Assembly (NCBI GenBank): GCA_031290725.1
Contig: JAITMZ010000023.1
Span: 1 to 8,853 of the forward strand
Reading direction: 5' to 3'
DNA length: 8,853 nt
Source of the DNA: Spirochaetaceae bacterium
Lineage (GTDB): Bacteria > Spirochaetota > Spirochaetia > Treponematales > Treponemataceae
The translations under genes and the position numbers were made by a program. The number at the start of each line of letters is the position of its first letter. Positions within the stretch are counted from its first letter, which is position 1. The notes beneath the pieces are model-generated. The model saw only the letters and a list, made by a program, of their open reading frames with translations, was not told the DNA's origin and did no database searches. Shown one piece after another: positions 6,132-8,853 of the stretch.

Positions 6132-6361
6132 GGCGCGAACCTCCATTGAAGCGTATAATAGCCAGGCAGCCCACCATTATGGTCAAAGGTATTATTACCG
6201 ATTTCACTCATGATGGCTGCTTCCAGATAGCGTTGGGTTTCCGTAATATAGGTTTGTACTCGCGCGGTAAAAACATCGCGGGTCGGTGAGAAATGTTCTG
6301 TATCCTGGCCGAAACAGTTAGTCATGGCGGAAATAACTGCGGCGATAATCGTGCTATCCAT
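6122..6361 (-). CDS. Truncated histidine-kinase-type ATPase, partner of the STAS-like protein (79 aa)
   Basis: The helix YLEAAIMSEIGNNTFDHN (about 45-62) matches the N-box of GHKL ATPases (E-x-x-N-N-x-x-x-H). Full-length relatives that pair with DUF4325 continue with the ATP-lid motifs (DxGxG, then GxG). Here the frame stops 17 residues after the N-box and neither motif is present, so the product should not bind ATP by itself. The abrupt end overlapping the ribosome binding site and start of the next gene suggests an internal deletion removed the 3' half and fused the remainder to the DUF4325 gene. Start 6361 was chosen because it lies just downstream of a good promoter, with GGGAG 11 bases upstream; the longer frame to 6418 begins upstream of that promoter. 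It may be a pseudogene, or an expressed short domain needing a partner. Confidence 0.55.
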   Translation of the reverse strand: MDSTIIAAVISAMTNCFGQDTEHFSPTRDVFTARVQTYITETQRYLEAAIMSEIGNNTFDHNGGLPGYYTLQWRFAPCR

Positions 6362-6384
6362 CGGTTTGTTTGCTCCCGGATGTA

Positions 6385-6413
6385 AGTATATAGTATGTTG
6401 TCGGTATTGACAA
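6385..6413 (-). promoter_or_regulatory. Promoter of the truncated ATPase/STAS-like pair
   Basis: Minus-strand TTGTCA (6413-6408), 17 bases, TATACT (6390-6385), both 5 of 6 to consensus. Transcription would start near 6378, giving a leader of about 17 bases that holds the GGGAG. The -35 abuts the edge of the hairpin repeat at 6414-6437, and the junction forms the near-palindrome ttgacaagtcaa (6407-6418), a possible operator. Confidence 0.6.
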
Positions 6414-6504
6414 GTCAAACCAGTAGGTTTGAACGAGTTTGCAGAGCGAACCCTTTGGCAAGCATTCTCGCCATCCCGACGATAAACAAAGCCGCCTCCC
6501 TTGC
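6411..6504 (-). repeat. ~90-base imperfect repeat, inverted copy (B)
   Basis: Read on the minus strand it aligns by eye with plus-strand 7059-7148. Shared blocks in order: AAGG(G)AGGC, TTGTTT, GGGA, ATGC, GCCAAAG, GTT-GCT, CTCGTTC, ACCTA, TTGGT or CTGGT, GACTTG. It fills the gap between the stop of the 47-aa gene and the promoter of the ATPase/STAS-like pair, and ends with the hairpin at 6414-6437. Confidence 0.55.
6414..6437 (-). repeat. Hairpin repeat, copy H4 (inverted)
   Basis: Minus strand CTCGT, stem TCAAACC, loop TACT, stem GGTTTGA, C. The seven-pair stem is perfect. Relative to copy H2 two base pairs differ on both arms, preserving pairing. Confidence 0.65.
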
Positions 6505-6514
6505 CGGAGAGCGC

Positions 6515-6658
6515 CTATGCGCTTATGGCGAGTTCCTTGCGGACCATCTTGCCGATAATCTGTGATGGAGTCTGGTGGGTGGCTTCGGCACGGGTCAGGA
6601 TGTAGTTTTCGGCAACCTCGTCCAGGGCGTCCGCTTCTTCTTCGGTCATTCGTGTCAT
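6515..6658 (-). CDS. Small hypothetical protein, 47 aa
   Basis: Reads MTRMTEEEADALDEVAENYI followed by LTRAEATHQTPSQIIGKMVR and KELAISA. I do not recognise a named family with confidence. The start is well supported by AGGAG (6669-6665) six bases before the ATG. The acidic N-terminal part and the C-terminal TPSQIIGKMVRKEL segment, which resembles the second helix of a ribbon-helix-helix domain, recall short antitoxin-like or DNA-binding proteins, but no partner toxin is visible nearby. The transition at DALDE/VAENYI is abrupt and the protein may be an internally shortened version of a longer family member. It is preceded by a strong hairpin (6686-6702) in its presumed leader and followed by repeat B. 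Confidence 0.55.
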   Translation of the reverse strand: MTRMTEEEADALDEVAENYILTRAEATHQTPSQIIGKMVRKELAISA

Positions 6659-6680
6659 ACTATTCTCCTATAGACGTGCA

Positions 6681-6707
6681 ACATCGCCCCGCACTGCGGG
6701 GCTCGTT
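6681..6707 (-). promoter_or_regulatory. Strong GC hairpin upstream of the 47-aa gene
   Basis: gccccgc (6686-6692), loop act, gcggggc (6696-6702): seven perfect GC pairs, extended across a small internal loop by caac/gttg pairing, with further G-C pairing just outside. It ends about 20 bases before the ribosome binding site of the 47-aa gene. No U-run follows on either strand, so it is more likely a leader structure than a terminator. Confidence 0.45.
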
Positions 6708-6715
6708 GCCCTGTA

Positions 6716-6747
6716 CCGTGGGACACCTTCTTCATAATTTCCCACAG
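6716..6747. repeat. Small dispersed inverted repeat with GTGGGA/TCCCAC arms
   Basis: ccgtgggacac (6716-6726) and ttcccacag (6739-6747) occur also at 5761-5771 and 5791-5799. The flanks are identical, while the middle differs in sequence and length (12 against 19 bases). The arms are complementary, so both copies can fold. Confidence 0.35.
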
Positions 6748-6899
6748 AGTACACAGAGGAAGCATTTAATTCTTTCCCCCTGCCGTCAAATAGAGGAGGT
6801 GAAATATCGTTACCAAATACAGTCAACTTGATATAAGCCTATATTGGTGTCGTGTGTAACAATAGGCATGTTCTTTGTAATGGCAGTACCAATAGCAAA
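6748..6899. other. AT-richer spacer without a supported gene
   Basis: This is part of the 571-base gene-free stretch (6659-7229). It contains an AGGAGGTGAAAT-like ribosome-binding motif on the plus strand near 6794-6805 with no open frame behind it, and minus-strand TTGACT and TTGACG without matching -10 boxes. No RNA gene recognised. Confidence 0.4.
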
Positions 6900-6923
6900 C
6901 TCGTTCGTACCTACTGGTGCGAC
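6900..6923 (+). repeat. Hairpin repeat, copy H1
   Basis: CTCGT, stem TCGTACC, loop TACT, stem GGTGCGA, C. Six Watson-Crick pairs and one T-G wobble. Unlike the other copies it is not followed by a TTG, so it is not linked to a promoter. Confidence 0.6.
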
Positions 6924-7058
6924 GGGATAGCCCGATAACCAAATTGCCTATTACCATTGATGGTGAAATTAACTCCCGCCATACCGCTAACGGCATTATG
7001 AAGCGGGCCGGAATTGACCATCACTTTTAGGCACATGGAGGCACGAGGGGCGGTCTTC

Positions 7059-7148
7059 GTAAGGAGGCCGCCTTGTTTGCGCGCTGGACTGGGAAGGATG
7101 CCAGCCAAAGAGTTTGCTTGTCTCGTTCGCACCTATTGGTGCGACTTG
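7059..7148 (+). repeat. ~90-base imperfect repeat, direct copy (A)
   Basis: Aligns with minus-strand 6504-6411 (copy B) in the same order of blocks and ends in hairpin H2 and GACTTG. A further partial unit (GAGTTTGC plus hairpin H3, 7154-7196) follows in tandem, giving a local period of about 44-48 bases. No transposase or open frame is associated. Confidence 0.55.
7122..7145 (+). repeat. Hairpin repeat, copy H2
   Basis: CTCGT, stem TCGCACC, loop TATT, stem GGTGCGA, C. The stem is perfect over seven pairs. Confidence 0.65.
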
Positions 7149-7153
7149 TTATA

Positions 7154-7172
7154 GAGTTTGCTGCACAAACTC
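7154..7172 (+). repeat. Hairpin between H2 and H3
   Basis: gagtttg (7154-7160), loop ctgca, caaactc (7166-7172), a perfect seven-pair stem. It overlaps the 5' edge of H3, so the two hairpins exclude each other partly. Confidence 0.45.
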
Positions 7173-7193
7173 GTTCGTACCTACCGGCACGAC
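7170..7193 (+). repeat. Hairpin repeat, copy H3
   Basis: CTCGT, stem TCGTACC, loop TACC, stem GGCACGA, C. Six pairs and one A-C mismatch; one pair changed on both arms relative to H2. The base after its final C is the first T of the slyX -35 box. Confidence 0.6.
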
Positions 7194-7222
7194 TTGACCA
7201 GATGCGGCATAGTGATTATACT
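7194..7222 (+). promoter_or_regulatory. Promoter of slyX, positioned for a leaderless transcript
   Basis: TTGACC (7194-7199), 17 bases, TATACT (7217-7222), then seven bases (ctctctc) and the ATG at 7230. No Shine-Dalgarno sequence is present. The -10-to-ATG geometry is the same as at aroF-pheA, and the -35 abuts hairpin repeat H3. Confidence 0.65.
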
Positions 7223-7229
7223 CTCTCTC

Positions 7230-7439
7230 ATGCTGGGATCACCTGACCGCCTCATCGCCATTGAGACAAAACTGGCCTTTCTCGAAGATACCCTGGTCCA
7301 ACTGGGGGACGTTGGCCTGTCCCAGGAAAAACGCATCGAGCGCCTTGAGGCCGAAAACAAGGCGCTGCGGAGTAAATACCGGGAACTGCGGGAATCGCTG
7401 GAGGAGCCAATGCCCCACACCAAGCCGCCGCACTATTGA
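7230..7439 (+). CDS. slyX: SlyX family protein (69 aa)
   Basis: Small coiled-coil protein of unknown biochemical role found in many bacteria. The family pattern is clear: IAIETKLAFLEDTLVQL (near the N-terminus), a heptad-rich helix (QEKRIERLEAENKALRSKYR), and a C-terminal PPHY. Length is normal (about 70). The frame is open 24 codons further upstream, but that part covers the promoter and repeat H3 and is not SlyX-like, so ATG 7230 is preferred. It is the only plus-strand gene and converges on ileS with a 4-base gap and no visible terminator between. Confidence 0.85.
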   Translation: MLGSPDRLIAIETKLAFLEDTLVQLGDVGLSQEKRIERLEAENKALRSKYRELRESLEEPMPHTKPPHY

Positions 7440-7443
7440 AGCG

Positions 7444-8853
7444 TCACCCCGCCTTCGCCACCCTCGCCAGCCATTTCGCCTTCCCCGCCTCGATCTCCGT
7501 GCCGCCGAGGAGCATTCCTTCCCAACGGGTTTCCACCGACAGGGTCTCGGCGGCCACGAAGTCGGCGAATAGCTCGAAGGCGGCTTGGAGGCTGGGGCTA
7601 CCACCCACCCTGAGGACGATGCGGTCCGTCACTTCCAGGCCGCTTTCCTTCCGCAGGTTCTGCACCCCCCGGATCAGGTCGCGCACCAGGCCCTCCTTGT
7701 GGAGCTCCTCGGTGATCTCCGTGTCCAGGGCCACCGTGAGGGTGCCTTCGTTCAGCACCCGGAGGGCCGCCTTTTCCAGGCGCTCCACGAGCACCTTGTC
7801 CGCGTCAAGCTCCACGTTGGTGCCCTCCACCTCCAGGGTCAGGGTGGCACCGTCGAGGATGGACTGGATGCTGCCCTGGTCAAGAGCGGCGATGGCAACG
7901 CCTGCGGCCCGCATGCGCCCCCCGAGGATCTTGCCCAGGGTACGGAAGTTAGCCTTGGCCCGGTATTCCACCAGCTCGTCCTCCCGCTCGTGGAAGACCA
8001 CCTTCTTCACGTTCAGCTCCTCCCGGATGCTCTCTTCCATCTCCAGCAGGGCCTTCCGCTCGTCGGCATTCTTGGTGACGAATTCCACGCTCTTCAGGGG
8101 CTGGCGTATCTTCAGCTCGAACTGGTAACGGAGGGAGCGCCCCATGGAAACCGCCTTCTGCACCGTGGCCATCTTGAACTCCAGACCCTCGTCCCGGAGG
8201 CTTGCATCGTAGACCGGGAAGTCCGCCAGATGCACCGACTCAAGCTCTTCCGGGAGGCGGAGGTTCCGCCATATCGCCTCGGTCACAAAGGGAATCACCG
8301 GTGCGGCGGTGAGGGCGAAGGTCTTGAGGGCGCGGTACAGCGTCCGGTACGCCTCGGCCTTGTCGCTGTCGCTGTCGCTCTTCCAGAATCGGCGGCGGCT
8401 CCGGCGGATATACCAGTTGTTGAGCTGGTCGATGTAGCCCACGAGGGGGTCGATGGCCCGGGAGAAATCGTAGGCGTCCATCGCCTCGGTCACGTCGAGC
8501 ACCATCTTCTGGGTCACGGAGAGAATCCACTGGTCAAGGGGGTTCACCTCCCCCTCTCCGCTCTGCCCCACGGTCACGGTCACCTGGTCGATGTTGGCAT
8601 AGGTCACGAAGAAGCTGTAGCTGTTCCAGAGGGGCAGCAGGATGGTCTTGATCACATCCCGGACGCCTTCGTCGCTGTATTTGAGCTCATCCGCCTTCAC
8701 CGCCGGGGAATGCATGAGGAAGAGGCGGATGGCATCGGCGCCGAACTTGTCCAGGGCCTCGGCGGGGTCGGTGTAGTTGTTGAGGCTCTTGGACATCTTC
8801 TTGCCGTCCGCCGCGAGCACCAGGCCGCTCACCACGCAGTTCTTGAAGGCCGG
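7444..8853 (-). CDS. ileS: Isoleucyl-tRNA synthetase, C-terminal part (469 aa visible)
   Basis: Class I aminoacyl-tRNA synthetase charging tRNA-Ile in the cytoplasm; the 5' part with the HIGH motif and editing domain lies beyond the right edge. Visible: KMSKS (residues 19-23 of the fragment) in the context GKKMSKSLNNYTDP, the anticodon-binding helices with NWYIRRSRRRFW (about 146-157), and a long C-terminal region (VEGTNVELDADKV, EELHKEGLVRDLIRGVQNLRKESGLEVTDRI) in place of the bacterial C-terminal zinc finger. That C-terminus marks the type 2, eukaryote-like form, which spirochaetes are known to carry and which is generally less sensitive to mupirocin. A short Asp-Ser run (SDSDSDK) lies in the tRNA-binding part. 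Confidence 0.95.
   Translation of the reverse strand, partial: PAFKNCVVSGLVLAADGKKMSKSLNNYTDPAEALDKFGADAIRLFLMHSPAVKADELKYSDEGVRDVIKTILLPLWNSYSFFVTYANIDQVTVTVGQSGEGEVNPLDQWILSVTQKMVLDVTEAMDAYDFSRAIDPLVGYIDQLNNWYIRRSRRRFWKSDSDSDKAEAYRTLYRALKTFALTAAPVIPFVTEAIWRNLRLPEELESVHLADFPVYDASLRDEGLEFKMATVQKAVSMGRSLRYQFELKIRQPLKSVEFVTKNADERKALLEMEESIREELNVKKVVFHEREDELVEYRAKANFRTLGKILGGRMRAAGVAIAALDQGSIQSILDGATLTLEVEGTNVELDADKVLVERLEKAALRVLNEGTLTVALDTEITEELHKEGLVRDLIRGVQNLRKESGLEVTDRIVLRVGGSPSLQAAFELFADFVAAETLSVETRWEGMLLGGTEIEAGKAKWLARVAKAG

Noticed and set aside
6911..7132. Minus-strand ORF of 73 codons
   Set aside because: It covers repeat sequence A and most of hairpin H2 in antisense, has no ribosome binding site and no recognisable domain.
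6414..7193. CRISPR array
   Set aside because: The four repeat copies are irregularly spaced, one is inverted, arms vary in sequence, and no cas genes are nearby.
6414..7193. Insertion sequence or transposon
   Set aside because: The repeats are in opposite orientation around 6515-7058, but the interior has no transposase-like frame and no target duplication was found.

Overview
The window looks like spirochaete chromosome, most likely a gut-type Treponema. This is inferred from the combination of a type 2 (eukaryote-like) isoleucyl-tRNA synthetase, a large TPR lipoprotein with a short lipobox, a class III ribonucleotide reductase accessory locus, and GC-rich genes broken up by repeat-rich spacers. 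No marker fixes the species. Almost everything is on the minus strand; slyX is the only plus-strand gene.

Region by region, in minus-strand reading order from the right: (1) 8853-7444, the C-terminal 469 residues of ileS, convergent with slyX (7230-7439) and only 4 bases from it. (2) 7229-6659, a 571-base spacer without a clear gene. It carries three plus-strand copies of a small hairpin repeat, two of them at the end of a roughly 90-base imperfect repeat that leads into the slyX promoter. (3) 6658-6515, a 47-residue small protein, then an inverted copy of the same ~90-base repeat that leads into the promoter of a two-gene unit: a truncated histidine-kinase-type ATPase (6361-6122) overlapping a STAS-like DUF4325 protein (6131-5865). 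(4) 5864-5397, a spacer with one weak 45-codon ORF and short inverted repeats. (5) 5396-3537, a TPR lipoprotein. (6) 3439-922, a fused DAHP synthase-prephenate dehydratase followed by the acetolactate synthase small subunit ilvN. (7) 816-1, from its own promoter, a small protein that joins a NrdD-type glycyl-radical motif to a glutaredoxin-like domain, coupled by a GTGA overlap to nrdG (partial).

The functional themes are amino-acid synthesis under allosteric control (ACT-type domains in both AroF-PheA and IlvN) and anaerobic deoxyribonucleotide synthesis (radical SAM activase, glycyl-radical motif, redoxin, with a NrdR-box-like palindrome over the promoter).

The most unusual signals are: a repeat module ending in a covarying hairpin whose edge abuts the -35 box of two different genes, with identical 17-base spacing and identical TATACT -10 boxes; two well-formed promoters (aroF-pheA and slyX) placed so that transcripts would start at or one base from the ATG, predicting leaderless mRNAs; a stand-alone glycyl-radical motif fused to a redoxin; and the unusual aroF-pheA fusion. 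All similarity and alignment statements are by eye; no searches were run.
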